From CAYQOX01 sp964419335 (GTDB lineage Bacteria > Hinthialibacterota > Hinthialibacteria > Hinthialibacterales > Hinthialibacteraceae), in the NCBI GenBank assembly GCA_964419335.1, contig CAYQOX010000007.1:58073-122072 (forward strand): 64,000 bases of DNA, read 5' to 3'. The notes below the pieces were generated by a model. It did no database searches. It was not told where the DNA came from and worked only from the letters and a program-made list of their open reading frames with translations. Of this stretch, positions 18,301 through 30,900 are shown in pieces. The position numbers were made by a program, and so were the translations under genes. How positions within the stretch are numbered: the stretch's first letter is position 1; every line of letters begins with the position of its first letter.

Positions 18301-21300
18301 TGAAAAGGGGAACGAGCCTTGTGTTTTAGAAAATGTTGATTTGACGGCTCCTTTGGTGGTCGATGAGGAAGAAAAGCGTAAGGTTCAATTAATTTTGGAA
18401 AATAAGCTGGATTCAAAAGCGGAGTTTCGTCTGTTGAGTAAAGAGGCGGGACAACGAAAAGGAACGTGGATCCTACATTGTAATGGAAATGTTCACAATC
18501 TTTTGGAAGACGAAACAAACTCTGAGCCGCTGCCGCTGGAAGAAATCCGAACCCGTTGTGATGAGGATATGACGGCGGAAGAATTGTATCAATATATTGA
18601 AAATGTGGGGTATAGCGTCGGCCCGTTATTCCAGTGCGTGCGCGAGATTCATAAGGGAGATAACGAGGCTTTGTGTATTGTGAGGAACGTGCATGAGGTA
18701 GATGAAATGGCGGTATATCCCGGATTGGTCGACTCGTTTTTGCAGACAGTTCTGCCTGCGTTGATGAAAAATGATCGCGGTATGCTGGATGGCGAGCATG
18801 TCCTGATTCCCCTGCATTTTAAAAAGATCCAATTTCAAAAAAGTTTAGATGGAGATTTATATTGTCATACCCAGGTTGCATTGATGGAGGATGCTATCAA
18901 AGCCCAAATTCGGATTGCAGATCCGAGTGGAAACGTGGTTTTGGAAATTGAAGATTTCCTTCTTAAATATACTGATCGCAATACCCTCTACCGCGATTTG
19001 CGGGAAGACTTTCATAAACTCATTTATCTTACCCAGTGGGACGAGATACGCCCTCGAGAGAAAGAACATGTTTCCAGTACGGGACTCTCTTACTCTCTCG
19101 TTTTGGATGACGGTCATGGTTTTGGACAGACTCTTGTGAATACGATTCGAACCCAAGGTGGGAATTGTATTCATGTTCTTCTTGGGGAGACTTTTGAGCA
19201 GAAAGCCAAGGATACTTATGTAGTCAATGCGAACCAGGAAGATGATCTTTCACAAATTTTCCATGAAGCCATTAAACATAAAGGGGATACACCCATTCAC
19301 CTTTTGTGTTGCCTGGGTATCAAAGATGGTCATATTCATGAAATCGATGCCAATGGACTAGAATTCGCAGAGCAAATAATTATTCAGCCTTTGCTATCGG
19401 TTTTCCATCAATTGCATTCTCAAAATGTAACTGATCATTTTAAACTTTGGTGTTTCACCGAAAAAAGTCAGCGCACTCATCTGGAGGATGGTACGATTCA
19501 ACTCGCAACTTCTCCCCTATGGGGATTAGGGCGAACCATGGAAATGGAATTCCCTGAAATGTGGGGGGGGATGATCGATGTCGATGCCAACCTACCGGCA
19601 ACAGCGTTTGCAACAGTGCTGGCTCATATCGAAGAACCAAATCACGAAAATCAGATTGCCGTGCGCCAGAATGGGCGGATATATGGTGCGCGCTTAATCC
19701 CGATGAAAAAGAGACGCGAGGAGTCTTCTCGGGAAGAATTGCCGCTGCCCTCCTGTTCGAAAGATGAAGGTATTTATTTGGATACAGGAAATAAAGGGAC
19801 GCTCGATGAATTGAACTTCAAAAAACGCTCACGACGCGAACCGCAAGCGAATGAAGTCGAAGTACACATTTATGCCTCAGGTCTGAATTTTCGTGATGTG
19901 CTTAATGTCTTGGGGCAGTACCCCGGTGACGCGGGATTTATGGGCTATGAGGCGGCAGGAATTGTGACCCGTACCGGATCTCTCGTGAGTGAATTTCGAG
20001 AGGGAGACGGGGTGATTGTCATGGATGCACCGGGATGCATTTGTGATTACATGACCTGCGATTTGAATTGCGTGATGAAGATCCCCGCGGGGATGAATTT
20101 CTATGAAGCCGTTACATTACCCGCTACCTTTTTGACGGCTTATTATGCCTTAGAAAAATTGGGACATGTGCGAGAAGGCGATAAAGTGTTGATCCATGCC
20201 GGAGCCGGCGGAGTGGGGATGGCCGCGGTCCAATTATGCCTGGATGCAGGGGCTGAAGTCTTTGCTACGGCAGGTTCGGATAAAAAACGCGCCTTATTGA
20301 AAGATATGGGAGTACATCATGTGATGAATTCCCGCACACTTGAATTCGCGGATGAGATCCACACGATTACTCAAGGCCAGGGTGTCGATGTGGTGTTGAA
20401 TTCCTTATCGGGCGATTTTATTGAAAAGAGTTTTGAAGTCTTGGCCAAGCATGGACGCTTTTTAGAGATGGGAAAGATCGAGATTTGGAACGAGTCTCAG
20501 GTTCGTGCGAAAGATCCGAGTTATTCGTATTATCCCTTCGATCTCTCTACGGTCTCGCGTGAGAATCCCGGCTATGTCAAAGAATTGTTCCACGAGCTCT
20601 TGCCAAGATTTGAAAGCCAGTCTTTGACTGCCTTGCCCTATACTGTTTTTCCTATGCGACGTGCGAAAGAGGCGTTTCGTTACATGGCTCAAGCCAAGCA
20701 TATAGGGAAAATTGTGCTTTCACGTTTGGAGGATATTCGTCGGGATGAAAGAGAAACCTTGGGAGTTGTTCGTTCGGATGCCACTTATTTAATTACCGGT
20801 GGTTTGGGGGCGTTAGGTTTGCAAGCAGCCCGGTGGTTGGCTGAAGAAGGAGCTCAACATATCGTGTTGACTAGTCGCAGTGATCCTAAGCCAGAGGTGG
20901 AAGCAATATTGCAATCGTTGCAGCAACAAGGCATTGAGATTGAGGTTATGCGGGGGGATGTGGCACACGAAGAGGATGTGCAACGTATAATCCAACGCAT
21001 TCGGACTGAGATGCCCCCGCTGAAAGGAATTCTTCATGCCGCGGGAGTCTTAGATGATGGGATGTTAGGAGAACAAACTTGGGAACGTTTTAAAAAAGTA
21101 ATGGCACCGAAGGTACGTGGCGCTTGGAATCTGCATCGGGCTACCCGTAATGTGTTGTTGGACTTTTTCGTGATGTATTCTTCGGTGGCCTCGTTGTTAG
21201 GGAACTTAGGACAAAGTAACTATGCGGCTGCTAATGCCTTTATGGATTCATTAGCACACTATCGTCGTCAGCAAGGTTTACCTGCATTGAGCGTTAATTG

Positions 21301-21946
21301 GGGGCCCTGGGCTGAAGCCGGAATGGCAGCGGGTGTATCGAAAGAACGTTTCTCCAGCCAAGGCATACAAAGTCTTAATCCTGAACGCGGAATGCATATT
21401 TTGAATACTTTGCTTACTGAAGAGATTACCCAACCGTGCGTGATTGATGTGGATTGGGCAAAGTATGCCGAGAGCCGGGCTCTGGATGGGCGGCACGGAT
21501 TTTTCTCAATGTTATTAGGAGAATCCAAAGTCAAGAAAAAGACAGATAAATTCGAATCAAAAGAACAGAATCTAATTCTTGATGAGCTCAAGCAATGTTC
21601 CGATGGACAGCGGAAGAATACACTTGTTGCTTTTCTTAAGCAAACGGCGCTGGACGTGCTTGGTTATAGTGAGACGGAGCAAATATCAACCGATCAACCG
21701 TTGGTTGATCAAGGCTTTGATTCCCTTATGAGCGTGGAAATGCGCAATCGTTTAGGTAAAAGTTTGAATCAATCACTACCGGCCTCACTTTTGTTTGACT
21801 ATCCCACTTTGGAAAAGATCGCCGAATATTTGCTGGAAGAAGTATTAAAAGTAGAGGAAGAAACCGGTACGAGTGAGGTACAAACGAAAGCAGGTCGCGC
21901 TTCCGATGATTTGCTGAGCGAGATCGATGAATTGGTAAAATCCTAA
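15314..21946 (+). CDS. Polyketide synthase, fully reducing module: KS-AT-DH-ER-KR-ACP
   Basis: The 2210-residue protein starts with a coiled-coil docking helix (KTYIALKKTQKRVEELENA). The KS has C207 in DTACSSS. The AT has GQGSQYVGMG, GHSIGEYAAA (S664) and HAFHS, the signature of malonyl-CoA selection. The DH has HKIFGKIISP (H973, HxxxGxxxxP) and DSFLQ. The ER (about 1495-1805) has the nucleotide loop HAGAGGVGMAAVQL. The KR has GGLGALG (about 1827), LDD in HAAGVLDDG (B type), and catalytic Ser and Tyr in YSSVASLLG and QSNYAAANAF. The ACP has GFDSLMSVEMRN (S2137). Every domain looks active, so this module should add two carbons and reduce them fully to a methylene. The Shine-Dalgarno sequence is GAGG at 15303. 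A stretch of about 50 bases separates it from the hybrid gene. Confidence 0.95.
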   Translation: MNQSNESQVLKKTYIALKKTQKRVEELENAQREPLAIIGMACRFPGGGNTPEAFWDLLKNGVDASSEIPEERWKSQTFYHPEPDTPGTTHAHRANFLTLPIDEFDAPFFNISAKEARAMDPQQRLLMEVSWEAMEDAGLNVSRLNGSRTGVYVGISSDDYSLAHRHSGDYGQVDAYSLTGTCFAPAAGRLSYSFGFEGPSMAVDTACSSSLVALHLACRGLRNHEMDMALVGGVNLILTPSFHICSTKLGTISPDGRCKTFDASADGYGRGEGCGMVVIKRLSDAVRDEDPIHAVIRGTEVNQDGKSNGLTAPNGRSQEKVIRSALANAGLSPADINYVEAHGTGTSLGDPIEVEAIARVMEESHTRENPVWISSVKINIGHLEAAAGISGLFKVILSMRHDTLPPHFHFKNPNPYVDWEQLPVEVPTQLTSWQRNDKPRRAGISSFGFSGTNAHVVVEEPPSVKEEQEGQQPIEIQSRKDRSSCLLPLSARSENALKALAKNYVRFIEHSDVSIADICHTAGVGRTHFNYRISVIGKDADEIKTNLEAYTQGKKAAGLKQNDGVLSKPKVVFLFTGQGSQYVGMGKELYDTSPVFRDAMDACDAGLRPYLNESLLELLYSEGADDTRLTQTQFTQPAIFAIEYALAQLWMSWGVIPDKVAGHSIGEYAAACIAGVMSLEDTLRLVAARGRLMQSLPGNGTMAAVFAREEDLLAQLDFEGKEVSIAAVNAPGSVVLSGERGQVQEMIEELKKRGISAKQLNVSHAFHSPLMDPILDEFRQIANEITYHDPEISIISTVRGGEIQDGDFTSAEYWTEQIRKPVRFCEAGERLSLDSSSLLLEIGAMPILAGLMKRIVTEDTCTILYSMKKGEEEWKSLLHALGEVYIHGIEVGWRAYDQAYKRKRVSLPFYAFQRKNFYMNPVREQGPAGGGHAFTEDSHPYLGERIDSPIMGEDSTLFQALFSEPWPDFLRQHKIFGKIISPGAAHLCMALSAWRNEKGNEPCVLENVDLTAPLVVDEEEKRKVQLILENKLDSKAEFRLLSKEAGQRKGTWILHCNGNVHNLLEDETNSEPLPLEEIRTRCDEDMTAEELYQYIENVGYSVGPLFQCVREIHKGDNEALCIVRNVHEVDEMAVYPGLVDSFLQTVLPALMKNDRGMLDGEHVLIPLHFKKIQFQKSLDGDLYCHTQVALMEDAIKAQIRIADPSGNVVLEIEDFLLKYTDRNTLYRDLREDFHKLIYLTQWDEIRPREKEHVSSTGLSYSLVLDDGHGFGQTLVNTIRTQGGNCIHVLLGETFEQKAKDTYVVNANQEDDLSQIFHEAIKHKGDTPIHLLCCLGIKDGHIHEIDANGLEFAEQIIIQPLLSVFHQLHSQNVTDHFKLWCFTEKSQRTHLEDGTIQLATSPLWGLGRTMEMEFPEMWGGMIDVDANLPATAFATVLAHIEEPNHENQIAVRQNGRIYGARLIPMKKRREESSREELPLPSCSKDEGIYLDTGNKGTLDELNFKKRSRREPQANEVEVHIYASGLNFRDVLNVLGQYPGDAGFMGYEAAGIVTRTGSLVSEFREGDGVIVMDAPGCICDYMTCDLNCVMKIPAGMNFYEAVTLPATFLTAYYALEKLGHVREGDKVLIHAGAGGVGMAAVQLCLDAGAEVFATAGSDKKRALLKDMGVHHVMNSRTLEFADEIHTITQGQGVDVVLNSLSGDFIEKSFEVLAKHGRFLEMGKIEIWNESQVRAKDPSYSYYPFDLSTVSRENPGYVKELFHELLPRFESQSLTALPYTVFPMRRAKEAFRYMAQAKHIGKIVLSRLEDIRRDERETLGVVRSDATYLITGGLGALGLQAARWLAEEGAQHIVLTSRSDPKPEVEAILQSLQQQGIEIEVMRGDVAHEEDVQRIIQRIRTEMPPLKGILHAAGVLDDGMLGEQTWERFKKVMAPKVRGAWNLHRATRNVLLDFFVMYSSVASLLGNLGQSNYAAANAFMDSLAHYRRQQGLPALSVNWGPWAEAGMAAGVSKERFSSQGIQSLNPERGMHILNTLLTEEITQPCVIDVDWAKYAESRALDGRHGFFSMLLGESKVKKKTDKFESKEQNLILDELKQCSDGQRKNTLVAFLKQTALDVLGYSETEQISTDQPLVDQGFDSLMSVEMRNRLGKSLNQSLPASLLFDYPTLEKIAEYLLEEVLKVEEETGTSEVQTKAGRASDDLLSEIDELVKS

Positions 21947-21997
21947 TATCGGTTAAAACTGGAATATTTATTATTGGATTGATGGCAGAAGGACATA

Positions 21998-24900
21998 ATG
22001 GATTCGATCACAGAACAAAAATATAAAGAAACTCTCCGAAAAGCCTCTGAACGAATCAAAGCCCTGACGGTGGAAAATGAGTCGTTAAAGAATCCTGAAC
22101 CCATTGCTGTGATTGGTATGGGCTGCCGTTTTCCTGGCGAGGCGAATACACCGGCCTCTTTTTGGGAACTCTTGCGTAATGGGGTGGATGCGGTCGATGA
22201 AATTCCCGCGGATCGATGGGATGTGGAGGCCTATTATGATCCTGATCGAGAAGCCTTGGGAAAAATGTATACCAAACAGGGGGCGTTTTTATCCGGTGTC
22301 GATTTGTTCGATTCTTCATTTTTCGGCATAACACCTAAAGAAGCAGAATCTATGGATCCCCAGCAACGAATTCTGATGGAAGTGTCGTGGGAAGCCTTTG
22401 AGAATGCCAGTTTGAATCCCGCCCATTTCCGTGGAAGTCGAAGCGGGGTTTTTGTTGGGCTTTCGAATTATGACTATATTCAGAGCCATATTCATTCAGG
22501 AGATGTAGAACGCATAACTCCCTATTCAGGAAGCGGAGTCATGTTCAGCACAACGGCGGGGCGGCTTTCATATTTTTACGATTTTCAAGGTCCCTGCTTG
22601 ACCGTCGACACCGCCTGTTCATCTTCGCTGGTAACGCTGCATCTGGCCGTTAAAAGTTTGCAAAAGGGAGAGTGTGATTTGGCTTTAACAGGTGGAGTCA
22701 ACCTCCTCTTGTCGCTCGATAGTTATATCGCTATGTGCAAGGTTAACGCACTTTCTCCAGATGGGCGATGCCGGACGTTTGATAATGAAGCCCAAGGCTA
22801 CGGACGAGGTGAAGGCTGTGGTGTTATTCTGCTTAAACGATTGTCAGAATCTCTTCAAGATGGGGATCGAATCCTCTCTGTTATTCGCGGGACGGCGGTG
22901 AATCATGATGGACGCAGCAACGGACTCACCGCTCCGAATGGACCCTCACAGCAACGGGTGATTCAACAAGCTTTAACCGATGCGCGCTTGAAGCCCGAGG
23001 AGGTGGATTATATTGAAGCGCATGGCACGGGCACCATTTTGGGGGATCCGATAGAAGTTCATGCCTTGGATACGGTTTATGGAAAAGGACGGGATCAAGA
23101 AAATCCTTTATTCATTGGGTCGGTAAAAACCAATATTGGCCATACAGAGGCTTCTGCGGGAATCGCAGGTATTATTAAAGTGATTCTCGCTTTGCAAAAT
23201 AAAATGATACCTCCCAGTTTGCATTTTCATTCTCCCAGCCAGCACATAACCTGGGATCAAATTCCCATTCGGGTTGCTTCGCAATTACAGGAGTGGGAGG
23301 TGAAAGACAAAAAGCGGATTGCGGGTGTCAGTTCGTTTGGGTTGAGCGGAACCAATTCGCATATTCTTTTAGAAGAAGCGCCTGTGAATCAAGTTGAAGT
23401 TGATCCACAGGATCCACGCGATTCTTACACCTTAAAATTATCTGTCCATACAGAAGCAGCGTTGAAACAATCGGCACTCCAATTTTCTGATTTTCTTAAG
23501 AATCATCCAGAAGTTAATTTGCGGGATTTGTGTTATACCGCGAATACAGGGCGATGTGATTTCGCCCGGCGAATTGCGATCGTTGCCCACACCCGCGAAG
23601 AATTCTCCAAGGCTCTTTCGGCCTATTCTCAAGAACAAAAATCTCCCCACGTTTTTCTTTCGAGATATCAACTTAAAAATAAAGAGGTTGTGTTTCTTTT
23701 TACGGGGCAAGGGGCTACTTACAAGGGGATGGGAAAAGTCTTGTATGAACATCATCCCGTTTTCCGAGAATCTTTAGAACATTGTGAAGAGATCTTATCA
23801 CGCTATTGGAATGAGTCTCTCCTTGATTTGCTTTACCAGGGAGAAGAAACGCGCTTGCTCGAAACCGAAATTACGCAGCCCGTTTTGGTTGCCTTTGAGT
23901 ATGCCTTAGCCCAGTTGTGGAAACATTGGGGAATCCAGCCCCGTGTAGTTGTCGGCCATAGCATTGGTGAATATGCCGCAGCAATCACTGCAGGCGTGTT
24001 TTCGTTAGAAACGGGATTGAAACTGGCGGTGGAGCGTGGACGTCTAATGCAAGCGCTCCCTTCACGAGGCGCGATGGCGGCGGTGTTCGCTTCAGAGGAA
24101 CATATGACTCCTTTGCTAGAGGCCTTTACGGGCAAAATTCATATAGCCGCCTGCAATGCACCGGAACGTATGACCTTGTCCGGGGATGCGGATGCTCTGG
24201 AAGCATTCCTAGAGGAATTGCGAGAAAAGAACATCGAGTTTCGCCGCTTACGTGTCTCGCATGCGTTTCATTCGCATCATATGCAGCCCATGCTTGAGGC
24301 GTTTGAACAGAGTGTAAAACAAGAAAAATGTAACCCTCCCAATCTCCCTTTTTATTCTTCGGTGACGGGGAAACGAGTTGATTCAAAGGAACTTTTGTCC
24401 AGCGCTTATTGGACACGAGAAATCGCTCAGCCGGTGTTGTTTAAACAAGCAGTGCAAAGCCTTTATGACGATGGGATGAAAATTTTCTTAGAAGTGGGAC
24501 CGACTGAAACCTTAGCCCTTTTTGCTCGGCAAACGTGCAGTGAAGGTTTGTTTCTTTCTTCTTTAAAAAAAGGAGTGAGTGATTGGGCGAGACTTCAAAC
24601 GAGCGCAGCCCAACTCTACGTTCATGGAATTAATGTAGACTGGCACACTTTTGAGTCTCCTTTTTCTGGTAAACGGATCGATCTTCCAACTTATCCCTTT
24701 CAACGAAACCGTTACTGGTTGGATTTGTGTCCTATACGAAATCAAAAAGGAACGATTGCAAGCCAATCTACGGAACATACACAAGATACCACTCGAAACC
24801 TGACTTTACAGAATGAAACCTCAACTACCAATCAGCAGGTAAAAAAGATGGATATACGAGAAACGATATTAAATGAACTTACCCTTCAATTGGCAGAAGT

Positions 24901-27900
24901 GGGTGGTTTTCAACAAGAAGATATTTCGCCCGAGATTCGATTAATTGAGATGGGATTGGATTCATTAATGCTGGTCAAGATTGGACAAGAGGTTGAACGG
25001 CGCTATCAAGTCGAACTCACCATGAGCCAGTTCTTTCATGAAATCCAAACCTTGCATGACTTGGTTGATTATTTAATGGAGCATGGAGATCTTCGTGCCG
25101 TCAAAGGGCAAGAATCCGCAGTTGAAGAAACCAAGCCCAATAAAGAAACACGCTCTTCTTTGCCCTCGATTGCTCATGAATCCATCGAGCCTACATCAAA
25201 CTCCACGGTGCAATTGATGCGAGAACAATTGCGTTTGATGGAGCAGGTGAGCAAACAAAGCCAAGAGTCGGTAGAAAAATTAATTCAAGAACAATTGTCG
25301 GTTTTACAGAATAGGGCGAGGGAAGATGGCAAAAACCTTCCTGCTACACCTTCTGCGTCTACGACTCATACTCAACCTGCTCAACCCAAGCCGGCTGAAA
25401 AGAAAGAACCGCGCGTTGGAGGAGCAGAACGCTTTCGTTCGCTTCATTTACAGCGTGGGGGAATGATGAACGAAAAGCAAAAAAAATTCATCGATGAACT
25501 CATTCAACGACACATTCAACGCACCTCAACCTCCAAATCCATGACCCAGGACTCACGGCCGGTCTTGGCGGATTGGAAGCATACCCTTTCCTTTTGGGGG
25601 CAGTTGAAGGAAGCGAAGTATCCCATCATTTCATCGCGTTCCGAAGGTGCACGATTTTGGGATGTGGATGGCAATGAATATATTGATGTGGCCATGGGCA
25701 TGGGGGTCCATTTTCTTGGGCATACACCACCTGTGGTTCGCCAGTCCTTGGAGCGTCAATTAAGCGAAGGTATGGAAATTGGCACCCAGTGTGATTTGAC
25801 CGGTGAGGTGGCGCGTTTGATTTGTGAGCTGACCGGCAATGAGCGGGTGACCTTTTGTAATACCGGATCGGAAGCAGTGATGGTATGTTTGCGGTTGGCG
25901 CGCGCGGTCAGTCAGCGGGATACGGTAGTTCTTTTCCAAGAGTCATACCATGGAATATTTGACGGCGTGTTGGCAATGGAAGCCGATGGTAAAAAAATCC
26001 CTATCGGTCTAGGAACCCCGCAAGGGATGATTGAAAATGTTGTCGTTTTGAAATATGGCGATCCTGAATCCTTGGAAAAAATTGAAGAACTCGGAGATGA
26101 ACTGGCGGCGGTATTGGTCGAACCGGTACAAAGCCGGAATCCCGATTTGCAGCCACAGAACTTTTTGAAAAAACTACGGCGTATTACACAACAAAACAAT
26201 GTAGCGTTAATTTTCGATGAAATGATCACGGGTTTTCGCATACATCCTGGCGGGGCTCAGCATTGGTTCGGCGTAAATGCGGATCTCTGCGCTTATGGGA
26301 AAATCGTGGGCGGGGGGCTGCCGATTGGGGTGGTCGCAGGCAAATCAAAGTATATGGATTACATCGACGGCGGTGTGTGGAACTATGGGGATGAATCCGG
26401 CCCCAGCTCAGCCATGATCTTTTTTGGTGGGACCTTTGGACGTAATCCAATGACGATGGCTTCGGCTCATGCTGCCTTGCTTGAATTAAAACGGCAAGGG
26501 GCGGAGTTGCAGCAAACCGTCAATCGCCGGACCAGGTCTTTTTGTGATCGTTTAAATTATTGGCTTGAAAAGGAACGGGTACCCATGCGGGTAAAATCAT
26601 TCGCTTCGCAATGGCGTTTGGTTCCTTTGGGTGACAACGATCGACAGCCCTTAGAGATGGAATTGCTCTATTTGCAATTGATGGTGAAAGGCGTGTATAC
26701 CTGGGAAAGACGTATCTGCTTTTTCTCGGCGGCACATGGGGAGGAAGAGATTGATTATATTTTAAAAAGTATAAAAGAGAGCATTCATGAACTGCGTGAT
26801 GCGGGATTGGCTTTTTCGATGGAGGGCGATATCCCAAAACGTTTCGTGGCTCCTACCTCGATTCAGCGGCGATTGTATGCGTTGTGCCAACGTCCCGGGG
26901 GTGAAAAGCCTTACCATCAGCCTTATGCCTATTGGGTGAATGGGGTGCTCGATATTGATCGTTTGGAAGAATGCATGCAGGAAATTATCCTACGGCATGA
27001 GGCGCTGCGCTGCAGCTTCCATGAATTGGAAGGCGACTTAGTTCTACGGATTGAGGACGAACCCCGCTTTTTAATTGAGCGGTATGAAGCGCGTGACGAA
27101 GAGGTTGAGGAGATTCTTACTCGACTCATTCGCCCTTTTGATTTACATACGGCACCATTATTGCGCATGGCTGTAATTCAAATTTCTCCCGAGCGCTATT
27201 TACTCTTTAATGATGCGCACCATATCGTGATTGATGGATTATCCTTTAATACCATCGTGCGTGATTTGATGGATCTGTACGAAGGACGAACCCCACAACC
27301 GGTAAAGCATACGTTTCTTGAATGTGCAGCATTGTTAGAGAAGCGATGCGATGAGAAACGGTTGGCCTTGTTGGATGCATTTTGGGAAAAAGAATTGCAT
27401 GGACCGCTGCCGGTGTTGGAATTACCCACGGATTACCCGCGACCGAAAGAGCCGGATTATGAAGGCGAGCATTTGATCTCCACTCTCGATGAGACCAGCC
27501 TGCGAAGGATCAAAGATTATACCAAGAAGCAAGGGATTTCATTATACATCTTCCTGGCCGCAGCTTATACGACACTCTTACATCGATTAACAGGGCAGGA
27601 AGATATCCTTGTCGGAACCCCGGTTTCGGGGCGGGATATTCCAGAGGCACAGGATACGGTCGGCATGTTTGTGAATACCAGCGTGCTTCGCAATTATCCT
27701 AAAGCCGATACACCTTTTGAACAATTTCTCCATGAAGTAAAAGAAACATGCGCGTGTGTTTATGATCATCAGGATTATTCCTTTGAGCGTATGGCTAATC
27801 GCTATAACAACGGCAGGCCGCAAAATCGCAATGCTATTTTTGATACCACATTAGCGTATGAGAATGCAAATGATCGAATCTTCACGATTCGAGATTTAAC

Positions 27901-30900
27901 CTTTACCCAGTATCCGCTGCATGATAAGTCATCGATGTTTGATTTTCGGCTTGAGGTTATTGAGGAACAAGACTCTTTATCGCTGGATTTTCAATATTCC
28001 ACCCAACTTTTTTCTCGTGAATCGATTGAGAGATGGGTGAAGTATTTCCATCAACTTCTCGATGAGATACTACAAGATCCTTCTACTCCATTGGGTGTAA
28101 TTGATATTTTACCTCTTAGCGAGAAAGAATGGTTGAAGCAATGTAACCAAACCCAAGCGGATTATCCCCAAAAAACCATTATCGAATTATTTGAAGAGCA
28201 AGTGGCCAAAACCCCCGAGCGAATAGCGCTTGTTTTTCAAGATACTACGCTTACCTACCGTGAACTTGACCGGTGGGTAAATCGAATAGCGAACGCGCTA
28301 CAGAAGAAGCACTCAATTTCTTCCGGTGATCGGGTGGGTGTATTTCTTGAGCGATCCGAATGGGTCATCTGTGCCTTTCTTGCGATCTTGAAGACAGGCG
28401 GAGTCTATGTGCCCTTGGATAGCGAGTATCCACAGGAACGTTTACGTTTTATGATCGAAGATAGTGGATGTTCTGTAATTCTAACCCAAAAGAAGCTTCT
28501 TCCTCTACTGCCGGCGGAAGTACAGCATCTAGCCGAAGAGATAGACGAACTTGATACATACGAAGAAGCAACAATGGATACCTCGATTTCTATTGATAAT
28601 CCCGCGTATGTAATTTATACCTCTGGATCGACAGGGCAGCCAAAAGGGTGTGTTATCACTCATCGCAACGTAGTGCGTTTGGTGAAAAACAAGCGGCATG
28701 ATTTTGATTTTCATGAAGAGGATGTTTGGATTTGTACGCATTCATTCTGCTTTGATTTTTCTGTATGGGAAATGTATGGCGCACTATTATATGGCGGCCG
28801 GGTTGTCATAGCCAGTAAGGAAACCACCCGCGATCCACAACGGCTTCTAAACTTACTTCGAGCGCATCGGGTAACTGTGTTGAATCAAACTCCTGCTTCA
28901 TTTTTGAATTTGATAGAAGTCGAGAAAAAGCAATCCAAACATTGTTTGGATGAGCATCTGCGCTATGTCATCTTTGGCGGTGATCGTTTGGAGCCGGCGG
29001 CGCTAAAACCGTGGGTTGATCTTTATTCCCTTTCCACAATTGCTTTGATCAATATGTACGGCATTACCGAAACTACGGTGCATGTGACGTTTTATCCCAT
29101 CAATGAAAGCGATATCCAATCGACTCGGGGACAAAGCCCTATCGGCCGCCCGATTCCCGAAACCCAGGTTTATGTATGCAATGCGATGATGCAAGAACAG
29201 CCAATCGGTGTGGTCGGAGAAATGTATGTTGGCGGTTCAGGTGTTTGCCAGGGATATTTAAACAGAACGGAATTAACCCAAGAACGTTTTATCCCTTCAC
29301 CATGGGGTGAAGGAAGGCTTTATCGCACGGGGGACCTAGCACATCGCCTGGCTGATGGAAACTTGGTGTATCTGGGACGCAATGATCAGCAAGTGCAAAT
29401 TCGGGGGCACCGGGTTGAACTGGATGAGATTCATTTCCACCTGCTGCAACATCCGTGTGTTCAAAAAGCATTGATAACAGCGCATACCAACGCCCAGGAA
29501 CAGCTTGAATTGGTGGCTTATTACATAACCGAGGGCGTCGTCACGATCCAAGAATTGCGAGATCATCTTGCAGCGCGCATCCCGATGTATATGATTCCAT
29601 CTTCTTTCGTAACCTTAGATGAATTCCCTCTGACTCCAAATGGGAAAATGGATCGCCGCGCCTTGCCTGATCCGCAATCGGCCAAAGTAACAAGTGAGGA
29701 AAACTTCGTTTACCCCCGAGATGAGATCGAGAAAACCATTGCCCAGGTATGGAGTGAGATTTTGGGATGCGAACGCGTGGGGATCGAGGATAATTATTTT
29801 GTCTTGGGCGGTGATTCTATCAAAGCCATCCAGATTGTCAGCCGTCTGTTCCAGGCGGGGATCGAGGTGGAAGTTCGTCATATCTTGGAAGCGCAAACCG
29901 TGGCGGGTTTGCGTGAGCATGTAAAAGATTCACGTTCCTATGAAAAAGCAGAAAGCCGCTTTGGGCTGGAACAAGAAGAACTTGATAATGTGCTTCGCTA
30001 TCTAGGTGTTGAAGCAAAGCAAGTGGAAAATATTTTACCGCTTTCAACCATGCAAGAGGGCATCTTATATCACTCTATCGCGGATGAAAATTCCAATGCG
30101 TATTTCGAACAATTTACATACCGCATACGTGGAGAACTTCATAAGCAATCTTTTGAGCAAAGCTGGAATGAGTTAGCCAAACGCCATAGCGCTTTACGTA
30201 CTTCCATTGTGTATGATCAATCCCGTGAGCCAATCCAAGTGGTTTTGCGGGATCGTCCCGTACCCTTTTATTATGAGGATTGGCGTTCATTCTCTCGTGA
30301 AGAACAGAATCAAAAACTAGAAGAATATCAACAACGGGATCGGGAACATTCTTTTGATTTGTCTCATGAGCCGTTGATGCGAATTTCGGTTTTACGCATG
30401 GAAGAGAATGTTTATGAGGTGATTTGGAGCCATCATCATATTATTTTGGATGGATGGTCAATGGGGATTTTAGTTGAAGAGTTTATGAAGATCTATGATT
30501 CTCTTCGCGCGAATAAACCAATCCAATTGCCTTGTGCACCTTCTTATTCTTCTTATATCGAATGGCTAATAGCCAAAGACCGGGAGGAATCCCTTTCCTT
30601 TTGGGAACAATTTCTATGTCACTATGAAAAACCAGTATCAATACCCAAAACCAAGAACGAAAATGCCATTCAAGATTATAAGCTAAATGAGCATGTGTTC
30701 TACTTGGATGAATCCACCACGCAGAACTTACAACAAAAAGCCCGTGAACAACACGTAACTTTGAATACAATGATGCAATCGATCTGGGCTTATATCTTGG
30801 GAACCTACAATGACTCTCGGGATGTGGTCTTTGGCGTTGTGGTTTCGGGACGTCCACCGCAGCTTGAGGGTGTGGAAAAGATGGTAGGATTGTTTTTGCA